Assembly: GCF_014199305.1 (NCBI RefSeq)
Contig: NZ_JACIJK010000004.1
Coordinates: 124,001-188,000, forward strand
Direction of reading: 5' to 3'
DNA: 64,000 nt
DNA from: Sphingomonas aerophila
GTDB taxonomy: Bacteria; Pseudomonadota; Alphaproteobacteria; Sphingomonadales; Sphingomonadaceae
Of this stretch, positions 18,222 to 27,751 are shown one piece after another. The notes below the pieces were generated by a model. It was not told the origin of the DNA, made no database searches, and saw nothing but the letters and a program-made list of their open reading frames with translations. Each line of letters starts with the position of its first letter. The stretch's first letter is position 1. Both the position numbers and the translations under genes were made by a program.

Positions 18222-18742
18222 GGCTGATCCTCTCGGCAAAGCGGCAATTCGGGCACGTCGACCTGCTTGCCCTTGGCCCTCTGCTTGTTGACGTATTGAA
18301 GCGCCGTCACGACCACCCCTGCCGTATTGCGAGCAGGCAGGGGTGCGAGCTGGGTCACCAGCCGGTCAAGCATTCCGCAGTCGCCTGGCGCGATCCGTCC
18401 GACCAGCAACGGAACCAACAATGTGGTGAGGAGCGGCCGCGCATAAGAGGAGTCCAGTAGCAGGTCCGCTGCGGGATTGCTGAGCTTTACAATGGCGCCG
18501 CGGGCCGCGGGCCAGGCGAGGTCGGCCGCGGCGCGATACTTGGCCAGAAACGGCCCGTCCTGCCGGCGGAGCAGGCTGGTCGTGGGCAGCCGCGGCGCGC
18601 AAACAACGCCCGTTTCGCTCAGGATTTCGGGCAATGCGACCAGCGCGATATCCTCGGCCTCCGACCCGGACAGGCAGGGCCGTTGCGCCGCCGCTGGCGT
18701 TGCCACCATCAGCGTTGCAGCGACAATGGCGGCTGCCTTCAT
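18218..18742 (-). CDS. Hypothetical secreted protein with four cysteines
   Basis: 174 residues with a clear signal peptide ([20 protein letters not shown], cut after about residue 20). The mature part is mostly helical and has four cysteines (23, 48, 122, 169) that could form two disulfides in the periplasm. I recognise no family. It overlaps both ispDF (ATGA) and pncC (ATGA), so it is translated between an isoprenoid enzyme and an NAD-recycling enzyme, without an evident functional link. Confidence 0.75.
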   Translation of the reverse strand: MKAAAIVAATLMVATPAAAQRPCLSGSEAEDIALVALPEILSETGVVCAPRLPTTSLLRRQDGPFLAKYRAAADLAWPAARGAIVKLSNPAADLLLDSSYARPLLTTLLVPLLVGRIAPGDCGMLDRLVTQLAPLPARNTAGVVVTALQYVNKQRAKGKQVDVPELPLCREDQP

Positions 18743-19896
18743 GCGAACACTCCGCCAAATCTGACCGTTGCCGCAGCCTGCACCGCTATTCCCTCGCCAC
18801 GGCCGGTGAACCCCAGGCGCTCGGTTGTGGTCGCCTTGATGCTGACCCGATCGGGCGTGATGCCGACCAATTCCGCGATGCGCGCCGCCATGGCGGCACG
18901 ATGCGGCCCAATCTTGGGCGCTTCACAAAGGATGGTCAGGTCCGCGAACGTCACCGTACCGCCCTTGGCACGCACCAGCCCGACTGCATGCTGGAGGAAC
19001 TGACCGGATTCCGCGCCGCGCCACTGCGGATCGCTCGGCGGAAAGTGAGTCCCGATGTCGCCGGCGGCAATGGTGCCGAGCAGGGCGTCCGTAAGGGCGT
19101 GGAGGGCGACATCGGCATCGCTATGCCCGGACAGCCCCTTGTCATGGGGGATCAGCACACCGCCCAGCCACAGCTCCTCGCCAAGCTCCAGACGATGAAC
19201 GTCGAAACCAGTTGCGGTGCGGTACTCGGCACCGACCCGTGCCTCGGCAGCGGCGATGTCGGCGGGGTGTGTGATCTTTTCCAGCACCGCATCGCCCTGC
19301 ACCACCGCGACGCTGACGCCAAGCCGCCGCACCATCTGGGCGTCGTCGGTCGCTTCCTCGCTCGCGGGCCAGGCGGCATGGGCGTCACGCAGCACGGAGA
19401 GCCGGAACGCCTGTGGTGTCTGGATGCGGACCAGCCCGGCGCGCGGCACCGTTGCCCCGAGCTTCCCGTCAGGAGCAGCGGCAAGTGTATCTGCGACTGG
19501 CAGGGCAGGGCTCGCCGCATCGGTCTGGTCGAATGACGCAAGCAGTCGGTCGATCACCGCTTTGGGAAGGAACGGGCGCGCGGCGTCATGAACCAGCACG
19601 TGGGTGGCCCCGAGTTCGGCCGCAGCATCCAACCCGCGTGCAACCGACTCCCGCCGTGTTGCGCCACCATGGGTCCAGCGCACCTCTCGCAACGTATGTA
19701 ACAGCCGCTCTTCCTCGCCCTGCGCGACGACAACAACCGTGTCGGTGACGCCCGGGTGGCGGGTGAGCGCGGCATGGGCGTGGGCCAGCATCGGCCGGCC
19801 AGCAACGGAAAGAAACTGCTTGGGCATGCCTCCGCCGATCCGGCTACCGGAGCCGGCGGCGACCAGGATCGCGACTACGCGCCGAGCTTCGGTCAT
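18739..19896 (-). CDS. ispDF: Bifunctional IspD-IspF (MEP cytidylyltransferase / MEcPP synthase)
   Basis: Two enzymes of the non-mevalonate isoprenoid pathway in one 385-residue chain. Residues 1 to about 228 are IspD, with the nucleotide loop [19 protein letters not shown] and VHDAARPF. Residues from about 229 are IspF, with the zinc site [16 protein letters not shown] and the terminal [14 protein letters not shown]. The fusion is known in alphaproteobacteria. IspE, the step between the two, is also in the window at the far end. The ATG at 19896 directly follows a leaderless-type promoter. It overlaps the next gene by four bases. Confidence 0.97.
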   Translation of the reverse strand: MTEARRVVAILVAAGSGSRIGGGMPKQFLSVAGRPMLAHAHAALTRHPGVTDTVVVVAQGEEERLLHTLREVRWTHGGATRRESVARGLDAAAELGATHVLVHDAARPFLPKAVIDRLLASFDQTDAASPALPVADTLAAAPDGKLGATVPRAGLVRIQTPQAFRLSVLRDAHAAWPASEEATDDAQMVRRLGVSVAVVQGDAVLEKITHPADIAAAEARVGAEYRTATGFDVHRLELGEELWLGGVLIPHDKGLSGHSDADVALHALTDALLGTIAAGDIGTHFPPSDPQWRGAESGQFLQHAVGLVRAKGGTVTFADLTILCEAPKIGPHRAAMAARIAELVGITPDRVSIKATTTERLGFTGRGEGIAVQAAATVRFGGVFA

Positions 19897-19902
19897 CGCC
19901 GT

Positions 19903-19932
19903 CGCCTAGCCCATGCCAGCCAAGGTTGCCAA
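19903..19932 (-). promoter_or_regulatory. Promoter of ispDF, leaderless type
   Basis: On the minus strand: TTGGCA, 18 bases, TAGGCG, six bases, ATG at 19896. It lies back to back with the candidate dusB promoter; the two -35 boxes are two bases apart, so RNA polymerases could interfere. Confidence 0.5.
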
Positions 19933-19934
19933 CC

Positions 19935-19963
19935 TTGTCGCCGCGGGGCCGATCGGGTATGTG
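19935..19963 (+). promoter_or_regulatory. Candidate promoter of the dusB-ntr operon
   Basis: TTGTCG, 17 bases, TATGTG, giving a transcript start near 19970 and a short leader. The -10 box partly overlaps the left arm of the inverted repeat at 19961-19979, so a protein bound there would block transcription. Confidence 0.45.
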
Positions 19964-19979
19964 CCTGTTTTTCAGGCAC
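19961..19979. promoter_or_regulatory. Perfect inverted repeat abutting the dusB start codon
   Basis: GTGCCTG, five T, CAGGCAC: seven-base arms, one base before the dusB ATG. It could be an operator for the operon's regulators or an RNA hairpin masking the start codon. It is not the classical NtrC site (TGCAC...GTGCA), whose arms have the opposite order. Confidence 0.5.
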
Positions 19980-19980
19980 C

Positions 19981-20979
19981 ATGCAGATGCTCAAACATAT
20001 CCAGGTCGGTCCGGTGAGGATTGAGACCCCCGTCGTGCTCGCGCCCATGACCGGCGTCAGCGATCGGCCGTTCCGTACCCTTGTCCGCCGATACGGCTCT
20101 GGCCTCAACGTGACCGAGATGATTGCCACGCAGGCAGCAATCCGCGAAACTCGACAGTCGTTGCAGAAAGCGGCCTGGGATCCGGTGGAAGAGCCGGTCT
20201 CGATGCAGTTGGTCGGGTGCGAGCCGTACCAGATGGGGGAGGCGGCAAAGCTGAACCAGGATCGCGGCGCTGCGATCATCGACATCAACATGGGGTGTCC
20301 TGTTCGCAAGGTCACCAATGGGGACGCAGGCTCTGCGCTCATGCGTGACCTGAAGCTGGCGGCGGCCATCGTTGAATCGACGGTCAAGGCCGTCTCGGTG
20401 CCGGTCACGCTCAAGATGCGGATGGGCTGGTGCCATGACAGCCTGAACGCGCCGGAACTTGCGCGTATAGCCGAGGATCTGGGGGTCAAGATGATCACCG
20501 TTCACGGCCGCACCCGAAACCAGATGTACAAGGGACAGGCCGACTGGGGGTTTATCCGTCGGGTCAAGGATGCCGTAAGCGTGCCGGTAATCGCAAATGG
20601 CGACATCTGCGGGATCGACGATGCAGCAACTGCGATCGAGCAATCGGGTGCCGATGGCATCATGATCGGTCGTGGCGCTTATGGTCGTCCCTGGTTGTTA
20701 GGCCAGGTGATGCATTGGCTGCGCACGGGCGAGCGACTGCCTGACCCAGACCTCGACGAGCAATACCGAGTGATCACCGGCCATTATGACGCAATGCTGG
20801 AGCATTATGGCACCTTTACCGGCGTCAACATGGCTCGCAAGCACATCGGCTGGTACACCAAGGGGCTGACCGGATCCGCCGAGTTCCGCAATGCGGTGAA
20901 CCAGGAGCCCGACCACCTTCGCGTCAAGGCCATGCTGGCCGACTTCTATGCTCCATGGCGGCAGCTTGCCGCGGCCTGA
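19981..20979 (+). CDS. dusB: tRNA-dihydrouridine synthase (NifR3/DusB type)
   Basis: FMN-dependent reductase of uridines in the tRNA D-loop. 332 residues. Shows the N-terminal [15 protein letters not shown], the catalytic cysteine in [10 protein letters not shown], and FMN-binding [10 protein letters not shown] and [12 protein letters not shown]. In alphaproteobacteria this gene (nifR3) heads the ntrBC operon, exactly as here. The frame continues upstream to 19756, overlapping ispDF; the ATG at 19981 gives the normal N-terminus, with a second ATG at 19987 possible. No Shine-Dalgarno is seen. Confidence 0.95.
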   Translation: MQMLKHIQVGPVRIETPVVLAPMTGVSDRPFRTLVRRYGSGLNVTEMIATQAAIRETRQSLQKAAWDPVEEPVSMQLVGCEPYQMGEAAKLNQDRGAAIIDINMGCPVRKVTNGDAGSALMRDLKLAAAIVESTVKAVSVPVTLKMRMGWCHDSLNAPELARIAEDLGVKMITVHGRTRNQMYKGQADWGFIRRVKDAVSVPVIANGDICGIDDAATAIEQSGADGIMIGRGAYGRPWLLGQVMHWLRTGERLPDPDLDEQYRVITGHYDAMLEHYGTFTGVNMARKHIGWYTKGLTGSAEFRNAVNQEPDHLRVKAMLADFYAPWRQLAAA

Positions 20980-22045
20980 GCCCAGGCTGTCGGTGGCGGC
21001 CGGACGGGGTGGCCCCAGCCTTGGCGCGTTGTTCGGCGCCTTGCCAGTCGCAATCGTAGTGGTCGACCCGGATGAACGCATCCAGCAGGTGAATGCGGGT
21101 GCGGAGCAGATGTTGAACCTGTCCGAACGGCTGATGGTGGGCCAGCCGCTATCCGCAATCCTGCCGGTGCCGGAGGGCGAGCGCAGCCGGGATGGGCAGA
21201 ATGTCGCCCTGTACGATGTTGCTATCGAGACATCGCGCGGCGTTCGTATCCGTGTCGACTTCATCGAGGCCGAATTGGCCGACCATCCGGGCTGGCGGGT
21301 CATCGCGCTGCACGGCGCCGCGTCCTCCCGCCGCCTCGGCCACGGAGCCGATCGCGCCGCCGCCGCTCGAGCCGCGACGGGCGCGGCGGCGATGCTGGCG
21401 CATGAGATCAAGAACCCGCTTTCCGGCATCCGCGGTGCCGCCCAACTGATCGGCGCGTGCGAGCTGACGGACCTGATCACGCGTGAGGTCGACCGCATCG
21501 CCGCCCTGATCGATCGCATGCAGGACTTCAGCGACACACGCCCCCGGCCGGTCGCGTCGGAGAATATCTACCCCCTGCTCGACCACGCCCGGCGCCTGGC
21601 GCTTGCGGGCTTCGCGAGGGGGATACCGATCGAAGAGCGTTTCGATCCCTCGTTGCCGCCGGCCCTGATCGATCGGGACGCGTTGCTCCAGATCTTGATA
21701 AACCTTCTGAAGAATGCGCGGGAAGCGGTGCGCAACGAACGCCAGCCACGGCTGGCCATCGCCACGGCTTATCGCCACGGAATGGCGGTCAGCGCCACGG
21801 CGGGGCGTCCTCGGGTGGCTCTGCCGATCGAGATCAGCGTGCTCGATAATGGACCCGGAGCGCCCGACGATCTTGTCGATCATCTTTTCGATCCCTTCGT
21901 GTCCGGTCGGCGTGACGGACAGGGGCTCGGGCTCGCGCTGGTCGACAAGCTCGTCCGGGACATGGGCGGGATCGTGCAATATGCCCGTGAGGGATCGCCG
22001 CCGATGACCGTGTTCCGGCTTCTTCTGCCGAGGGCCGCGTCATGA
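20948..22045 (+). CDS. ntrB: Nitrogen regulation sensor histidine kinase NtrB
   Basis: Cytosolic kinase that phosphorylates or dephosphorylates NtrC, controlled by PII. 365 residues: a PAS domain (about 25-120, [15 protein letters not shown]), the H-box [10 protein letters not shown] with H152, then an ATPase domain. The ATPase domain carries the N-box [19 protein letters not shown] and [11 protein letters not shown]. No membrane segment is present. The ATG at 20948 overlaps dusB by 32 bases; a GTG at 20993 would remove the overlap and is a real alternative. The stop overlaps ntrC by ATGA. Confidence 0.94.
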   Translation: MLHGGSLPRPEPRLSVAAGRGGPSLGALFGALPVAIVVVDPDERIQQVNAGAEQMLNLSERLMVGQPLSAILPVPEGERSRDGQNVALYDVAIETSRGVRIRVDFIEAELADHPGWRVIALHGAASSRRLGHGADRAAAARAATGAAAMLAHEIKNPLSGIRGAAQLIGACELTDLITREVDRIAALIDRMQDFSDTRPRPVASENIYPLLDHARRLALAGFARGIPIEERFDPSLPPALIDRDALLQILINLLKNAREAVRNERQPRLAIATAYRHGMAVSATAGRPRVALPIEISVLDNGPGAPDDLVDHLFDPFVSGRRDGQGLGLALVDKLVRDMGGIVQYAREGSPPMTVFRLLLPRAAS

Positions 22046-23469
22046 GCCGGGTTCTCGTCGTTGAGGATGATGATGCGATTCGCACAGTGATCGTGCAGGC
22101 ACTGCGCCGTGCCGGGTACGACGTGACTGCGGTGGGTACGCTTGCCGCGCTCGACCAGGCGCTTGGGTCTGGCACGCCCGATGTCCTGGTCAGCGATGTC
22201 AAGCTACCCGACGGCGACGGCCTGGAACACCTTGCCCTCATTGCCGAGCGTTGTCCCGGGCTGCCTGTCATCATCCTGTCCGCGCAGAATACACTGACAA
22301 CCGCGGTCCGAGCCGCGGAAGCCGGCGCCTACGACTATCTTCCCAAGCCGTTCGACCTGGAGGCGCTGGTACGGGCAGTCGCGGGTGCAGCCGGACGAAG
22401 CGCGTTAACGGCGGATCCGGGGCTGGGCGGCGAAGAGGACCGCTCGCTGCCGCTCATCGGGCGCTCGCCCGCGATGCAGGACGTGTACCGCGTGATCGCG
22501 CGCGTCGTGTTCAACGACCTTACGGTATTGATTCAGGGGGAGTCAGGGACGGGCAAGGAATTGGTTGCCCGCGCGATCCATGACCTTGGCCCGCGCCGCC
22601 ACGCTCCCTTTGTGGCGATCAACATGGCCGCGATCCCGCGCGAGTTGATCGAAGCGGAGCTGTTCGGCCATGAACGCGGGGCCTTCACGGGCGCTGGCGC
22701 ACGTAGCGCGGGGCGGTTCGAGCAGGCGGCGGGTGGCACGCTGTTCCTGGACGAGATCGGCGATATGCCTCGCGACGCACAGACCCGCCTGTTGCGGGTC
22801 CTGCAATCGGGTGAGTTTACCACCGTCGGCGGTGCGCGTCCGATCCGCGCCGACGTCCGCATCGTCGCGGCAACCAATCGCGACCTATCCCGGGAAGTGA
22901 CCGAAGGTCGTTTCCGCGAAGACCTGTTCTACCGGCTGAACGTCGTGCCAGTCGCCCTGCCTGCCCTGAGGGGGCGGCGGGCGGACGTGCCGCTGCTCGC
23001 CCGGCATTTCCTGGACCGGGCCGCCGCGCAAGGGCTTCCACGCCGGCAACTCTCGACGGAGGCGCTGGGCTTGCTGGAAGGGCAGGACTGGCCAGGCAAT
23101 GTGCGCGAACTCGAAAACTTAATGCGGCGACTTGCCGTGCTTGCTCGCGACGAGGTGATCGGGGCCGACGCGATCCGCTCCATTATGGGACAGGAGTCCC
23201 TGCCAGCCGAGCTGGCCGATCCCGATCTTGCTGCCGGAGTCGCTGCCCTGGTCGAGCGGATCGCCCGCAACACGCCGGCTGCTCTGGAAGACGGAAGCTT
23301 GTACGATCGGGTCATCGCCGCTGTCGAGCGGCCCTTGATTGAGGTCATGCTGGCCCGACACGCGGGTAATCAGCTGCGGGCAGCGCGCGCGATGGGTATC
23401 AATCGCAATACCTTGCGCAAACGACTCGACGCGCTTGGGATCGATGCAGAGCACTGGACTCGACCGTAG
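22042..23469 (+). CDS. ntrC: Nitrogen regulation response regulator NtrC (sigma54 activator)
   Basis: 475 residues in the classical three-domain order. The receiver (1-115) has phospho-acceptor D52 in LVSDVKLPDG. The AAA+ domain has Walker A GESGTGKELV, the sigma54-contacting GAFTGA loop in HERGAFTGAGA, Walker B TLFLDEIGDM and the arginine-finger region FREDLFYRLN. A C-terminal Fis-type helix-turn-helix follows (NQLRAARAMGINRNTLRKRL). All the parts needed for sigma54 activation are present. ATGA overlap with ntrB. Confidence 0.97.
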   Translation: MSRVLVVEDDDAIRTVIVQALRRAGYDVTAVGTLAALDQALGSGTPDVLVSDVKLPDGDGLEHLALIAERCPGLPVIILSAQNTLTTAVRAAEAGAYDYLPKPFDLEALVRAVAGAAGRSALTADPGLGGEEDRSLPLIGRSPAMQDVYRVIARVVFNDLTVLIQGESGTGKELVARAIHDLGPRRHAPFVAINMAAIPRELIEAELFGHERGAFTGAGARSAGRFEQAAGGTLFLDEIGDMPRDAQTRLLRVLQSGEFTTVGGARPIRADVRIVAATNRDLSREVTEGRFREDLFYRLNVVPVALPALRGRRADVPLLARHFLDRAAAQGLPRRQLSTEALGLLEGQDWPGNVRELENLMRRLAVLARDEVIGADAIRSIMGQESLPAELADPDLAAGVAALVERIARNTPAALEDGSLYDRVIAAVERPLIEVMLARHAGNQLRAARAMGINRNTLRKRLDALGIDAEHWTRP

Positions 23470-23539
23470 ATCACGTTGCCCTGACGAAATTGTCGGATTG
23501 TGGTTTCCCGGCAACAGATAATCGCGTAGCAGCGCCGCA

Positions 23540-25744
23540 ATGACCGCAGTCGCGACCCAACGACCGGACGGGCCGCAGCCGCGACGCCGCGGCGTCACGG
23601 CCGCCCTGGAAGTGCTGGTTCTCGCGGTCGCTGTCGGGGTAGCGTTGGTCAGCTATTTGACCGTCAGCCGCGCGCCGAACCCGCAGCAATTGCTAGCGCC
23701 GCCGCTCGTCGCTTTGCTTCTCGTGGCAAACCTGGTGTGCGATTCAGCCGTGATCGTGCTGATTGGCCGCGCCATCGCGCGTCGCCGCGCCCGCAAGTCA
23801 CCCGTCGGCGGCGAGGGGTTGTTGCACGTCCGGCTGGTCGCGCTCTTCTCTGTCGTGGCTGCTGTTCCGATGCTGCTGGTCACGATCGCAGCATCGCTGT
23901 TGTTCCAGTACGGCGTACAGTTCTGGTACTCCGATCGCGCGCGTGCTGTGTTCGAAAACGCGACCACGCTTACCCGCCAGTCCTACAATCAGCTGCTACA
24001 GCGTTGGGAAGAGGCGACAGTCACGACCGCCGCAGACATCGCGACCGAGCTTCAACGGCGGCCGATCTCTGGCGACGCACTTTATAATTACCTTGGCACC
24101 CAGCTCTACGTCCGGAGCATGAGCGAGGGCGCGCTGATGTCGGTCGACCAGAATTATCGCGTCCGCGTCGTCATCAGCGTCAACCCGTACGGCATCGATC
24201 CGGTACGCCAGCTCAATCGGGAAATGCTCACCGACCTGCGGAAGGGACAGCGCAGCGTCGTCAACGTCACGCGGGACCGGATCCAGACCGTGACGCCCGT
24301 GCCAGGCACCGACCTGGTCTTGTATGCAGCGCGCCTGACCGACCCGAGCGAGATGCAAAAGCAGACCGCGCGAGCCGAAGCGTCGTTGGCGAACTATCAT
24401 GCCCTGCTCGTTCGCGCTCGCTCGCTTCAGGTGCGCTTCAACACGGCCCTGCTGGTCCTGTCGCTTCTGATCGTCGCCTTTGCCGTTTGGATTGCGCTGG
24501 CCCTGGCCGACCGGCTGGTCCGTCCGGTCGGTGAACTGGTCGATGCGGCGCGGCGGGTGGCCGGTGGGGACCTTACCGCGCGCGTGACCGATCCACGTCG
24601 GCGTGATGAGTTCGGCACGCTAGCCAACGCCTTCAATCAGATGACCGAACGGCTGCAGCTACAGAACTCGGCTCTGGTATCGGCCAACGACCAACTCGAC
24701 AGCCGGCGTGCGCTGATCGAGGCAGTGATGGCCGGGGTGTCCGCGGGTGTGGTCGCGACGGGCGAGGATCGCACGATCCGAATCGCAAACGCCTCCGCGG
24801 TTCGCCTTGTCGGCGCTGGCGAGGAACTGGTCGGCCGCACGCTGGGCGATGTCGCGCCGGAACTGGACGCCATGGTTGCGGAACGCCAGCGCGAGGCGAT
24901 CATCCAGGTGGGCGAGCGCACGCTGGCCGCCCGGCTGGCACGAACCGAGGCAGGGCCGATCCTGACTTTCGACGACATTACCCAGCAGCAACAGGACCAA
25001 CGACGCGCCGCCTGGGCCGACGTCGCACGGCGGATCGCGCACGAGATCAAGAACCCGCTGACCCCCATCCAGCTTGCCGCGGAACGATTGCAGCGTCGCT
25101 ATGGCAACAAGGTCGACGAGGGGGACACCACCTTTGGCCGTTTGACGGAGACGATTGTGCGGCAGGTCGGCGACCTCAGGCGAATGGTGGACGAGTTTTC
25201 GTCCTTTGCCCGTATGCCAAAGCCGGAGTTCAAGCACGAGGCCCTGCTCGACACCGCAAGGCAGGTGATGTTCCTGCATGAAGTTGCATACCCTTCGATC
25301 ACCTTTGACCTGCGCGTCGACGAACCTGGCCCCATGCTGGTGTGCGACCGCCGACAGATCGGTCAGGCACTGACCAACATCGTCAAGAACGCGGCCGAAG
25401 CGGTGGAGGAGAAAAAGGTTTCTGATGGCCACATCGTCATGGCTGTTCGCGAGGAGCCGGACGAGGTCGTGGTCGAGGTGGAGGACAATGGAATTGGCCT
25501 GCCCGCGGAACGGGACCGGATTGTTGAGCCTTATATGACCACCCGGGCTCGCGGGACTGGTCTGGGGCTCGCAATAGTTAAGAAGATCATCGAGGAACAT
25601 CATGGAACCATTAGCTTTGATGATCGGGAAGGGGGCGGAACGAGGGTGACCATGCGCTTCGACACCGTTGCGCTGGCGGCGTATGATGATGGCGTACCGA
25701 TCGAGCCGGGCCAGCTCGCAACGCTTACACTAGGCAGGACTTGA
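23540..25744 (+). CDS. ntrY: Membrane sensor histidine kinase NtrY
   Basis: 734 residues. Three hydrophobic segments lie in the first 130 residues and a fourth near 305-325, flanking a periplasmic or extracytoplasmic loop of about 160 residues. Then come HAMP (DRLVRPVGELVDAARRV), PAS, the H-box [14 protein letters not shown] with H501, and the ATPase motifs NIVKNAAEAV, DNGIGLP and GTGLGLAIVKK. It is the partner of NtrX. It is separated from ntrC by 70 bases with no obvious hairpin, so it may have some independent expression. Confidence 0.95.
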   Translation: MTAVATQRPDGPQPRRRGVTAALEVLVLAVAVGVALVSYLTVSRAPNPQQLLAPPLVALLLVANLVCDSAVIVLIGRAIARRRARKSPVGGEGLLHVRLVALFSVVAAVPMLLVTIAASLLFQYGVQFWYSDRARAVFENATTLTRQSYNQLLQRWEEATVTTAADIATELQRRPISGDALYNYLGTQLYVRSMSEGALMSVDQNYRVRVVISVNPYGIDPVRQLNREMLTDLRKGQRSVVNVTRDRIQTVTPVPGTDLVLYAARLTDPSEMQKQTARAEASLANYHALLVRARSLQVRFNTALLVLSLLIVAFAVWIALALADRLVRPVGELVDAARRVAGGDLTARVTDPRRRDEFGTLANAFNQMTERLQLQNSALVSANDQLDSRRALIEAVMAGVSAGVVATGEDRTIRIANASAVRLVGAGEELVGRTLGDVAPELDAMVAERQREAIIQVGERTLAARLARTEAGPILTFDDITQQQQDQRRAAWADVARRIAHEIKNPLTPIQLAAERLQRRYGNKVDEGDTTFGRLTETIVRQVGDLRRMVDEFSSFARMPKPEFKHEALLDTARQVMFLHEVAYPSITFDLRVDEPGPMLVCDRRQIGQALTNIVKNAAEAVEEKKVSDGHIVMAVREEPDEVVVEVEDNGIGLPAERDRIVEPYMTTRARGTGLGLAIVKKIIEEHHGTISFDDREGGGTRVTMRFDTVALAAYDDGVPIEPGQLATLTLGRT

Positions 25745-25748
25745 GCTG

Positions 25749-27119
25749 ATGGCCCTCGACATTCTCGTCGTCGACGACGAGATCGACATTCGCGAATTGG
25801 TAGCCGGCGTCCTGGAGGACGAGGGCTATGAGACACGCTCTGCGGCGAACAGCGATGCGGCCCTGGACGCGATCGCCAACCGTAGGCCCTCGCTCGTACT
25901 GCTGGACGTGTGGCTGCAAGGGTCACGTCTCGATGGGCTTGAACTGCTTGACGAGATCAAGCGGCGCGATCCTTCCATCCCCGTGTTGGTGATCTCCGGC
26001 CACGGCAACCTCGACACGGCGGTGGCGGCCATCCGCCGCGGCGCTGCCGATTTCATTGAAAAGCCGTTCGAGGCGGAGCGGCTGCTATTGATGGTAGCGC
26101 GTGCCACGGAAACCGAACGGCTCCGCCGTGAAGTGGCATCGCTGCGCGCCTCCGTGGGGCGCGATACTGACCTGACCGGCAGCTCCACCGCGATCAACAG
26201 CGTCCGCGCCACGTTGAAACGCGTCGCAGGCACCGGCAGCCGTGTCCTGATCATGGGCGGAGCAGGGGTCGGCAAGGAAGTCGCTGCGCGCCTGCTCCAT
26301 GCCTGGAGCCAGCGTGCCGACTCACCGTTCGTGATCGTCAGCGCGGCGCGGATGACGCCGGAGCGTGTCGACGAGGAGCTGTTCGGGGTGGAGGAGGGGG
26401 GTGACCTCGTCCGCACCGGCCTTTTGGAACAGGCGCACGGGGGCACGCTTTTCCTGGACGAAATTGCCGACATGCCCGTTGCTACCCAGGCGCGGATCCT
26501 GCGCGTGTTGACGGATCAAAGCTTTACCCGCGTGGGCGGCACGCGCGTGGTCAAGGTGGACGTCCGCGTCGTCTCCGCCACGGCCCGTGACCTGACAGAA
26601 CTGATTTCCGAGGGCCGCTTCCGGGAAGACCTGTACTACCGGCTGAACGTCGTGCCGGTGCTGCTGCCTTCGTTGGCCGAGCGGCGCGAAGATATACCGC
26701 CGCTCGTGCAGCACTACATGGCCCACTACGCGTCTGAACGGCGCGTCCCAACCCCGGAGATTGCGACCGACGCCATGGTTGCGCTGCAATCCTACGACTG
26801 GCCGGGCAACGTCCGACAGTTGCGCAATGTGGTGGAGCGAACCATCATCCTCGCGCCAGGGGACAGGATTGGCCGCATCGACCTGGACCTTTTGCCGGCA
26901 GAGGTGCTGGGCGATGGCGGCGACAGCGCGGCGAGCAGCGCAATCATGGGTGCCCCGCTGCGCGAAGCCCGCGAGTCGTTCGAGCGCGAATATCTGCGCG
27001 TCCAGATCCGCCGTTTTTCCGGCAATATCTCGAGAACTGCGAGCTTCATCGGGATGGAACGCTCCGCTCTCCATCGCAAGTTGAAGCTGTTGGGAATAAC
27101 CGAACCGCGCGACGAGTGA
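25749..27119 (+). CDS. ntrX: Response regulator NtrX without the sigma54 GAFTGA loop
   Basis: 456 residues: receiver with phospho-acceptor D53 (VLLDVWLQG), AAA+ domain, C-terminal helix-turn-helix (ISRTASFIGMERSALHRKLK). The Walker A is altered (GGAGVGKE instead of GESGTGKE). The segment where GAFTGA should follow ELFG reads VEEGGDLVRTG, so contact with sigma54 is not expected, although Walker B TLFLDEIADM is kept. It probably acts as a sigma70-type repressor or activator, as described for other alphaproteobacterial NtrX. It starts four bases after ntrY. Confidence 0.95.
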   Translation: MALDILVVDDEIDIRELVAGVLEDEGYETRSAANSDAALDAIANRRPSLVLLDVWLQGSRLDGLELLDEIKRRDPSIPVLVISGHGNLDTAVAAIRRGAADFIEKPFEAERLLLMVARATETERLRREVASLRASVGRDTDLTGSSTAINSVRATLKRVAGTGSRVLIMGGAGVGKEVAARLLHAWSQRADSPFVIVSAARMTPERVDEELFGVEEGGDLVRTGLLEQAHGGTLFLDEIADMPVATQARILRVLTDQSFTRVGGTRVVKVDVRVVSATARDLTELISEGRFREDLYYRLNVVPVLLPSLAERREDIPPLVQHYMAHYASERRVPTPEIATDAMVALQSYDWPGNVRQLRNVVERTIILAPGDRIGRIDLDLLPAEVLGDGGDSAASSAIMGAPLREARESFEREYLRVQIRRFSGNISRTASFIGMERSALHRKLKLLGITEPRDE

Positions 27120-27259
27120 GTGATAGCCCAACATACGGCTATGGACGGACAGCTGCCGCGACCATAGATTATTGGAGCTTTCATCCGGAGGCATCCGACG
27201 TCGGACAACGACGCTCTTGCGGGGCATGCTCCCGCCAACAATGAAAGGGATGACACCCC

Positions 27260-27751
27260 ATGGCCGATAAGCAAGGTTCGCTCCAGGACCTCTTCCTCAA
27301 CGCGCTCCGCCGTTCCAAGACCCCGGTCACGATGTTCCTGGTGAAAGGCGTGAAGCTGCAGGGCATCGTGACCTGGTTCGACAACTTCTCCGTGCTGCTG
27401 CGGCGGGACGGGCAATCTCAGCTGATCTACAAGCACGCCATCTCGACCATCATGCCGACCGGGCAAATGGACCTCGCCGCGATCGTCGACGCGGCCCAGG
27501 ATGCGCCTCGTAAGCAGCCGCTGTTGCAGGACATCTTCTTGAATGCCGTCCGCCGGTCTGGTGACAGCGTCACCATGTTTCTTGTGAATGGGGTGATGCT
27601 CCAGGGAGCCATCGCCGGCTTTGATCTGTTCTGCATGCTCCTGCAGCGCGAAGGGTTGGTGCAGTTGGTGTACAAGCACGCGGTTTCGACCATCCAGCCA
27701 GCCCACGCCCTGAACTTGGCCGAGGAAACGGCCGGATCGGATGATGATTGA
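27260..27751 (+). CDS. hfq: RNA chaperone Hfq, two Sm domains in tandem
   Basis: 163 residues made of two complete Hfq cores: 7-66 and 88-147, joined by a linker of about 21 residues, with a short acidic tail. Each copy has the LQDxFLNAxRR start, the Sm1 strand region and YKHA (Y57-K58-H59 and Y138-K139-H140). The copies differ at the distal face (VKLQG against VMLQG) and at the loop FDNF against FDLF. A normal Hfq has 70-110 residues and forms a hexamer; here three chains could form a six-lobed ring. Shine-Dalgarno GAAAGGGA precedes the ATG. It follows ntrX and precedes hflX, the usual order. Confidence 0.96.
   Translation: MADKQGSLQDLFLNALRRSKTPVTMFLVKGVKLQGIVTWFDNFSVLLRRDGQSQLIYKHAISTIMPTGQMDLAAIVDAAQDAPRKQPLLQDIFLNAVRRSGDSVTMFLVNGVMLQGAIAGFDLFCMLLQREGLVQLVYKHAVSTIQPAHALNLAEETAGSDDD

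Noticed and set aside
19961-19979. NtrC binding site at the dusB start
   Set aside because: The arms read GTGCC...GGCAC, while the known site has TGCAC...GTGCA; the orientation does not match.
27123-27142. Terminator between ntrX and hfq
   Set aside because: Only a six-base stem (ATAGCC/GGCTAT) and no T-run; too weak to list.
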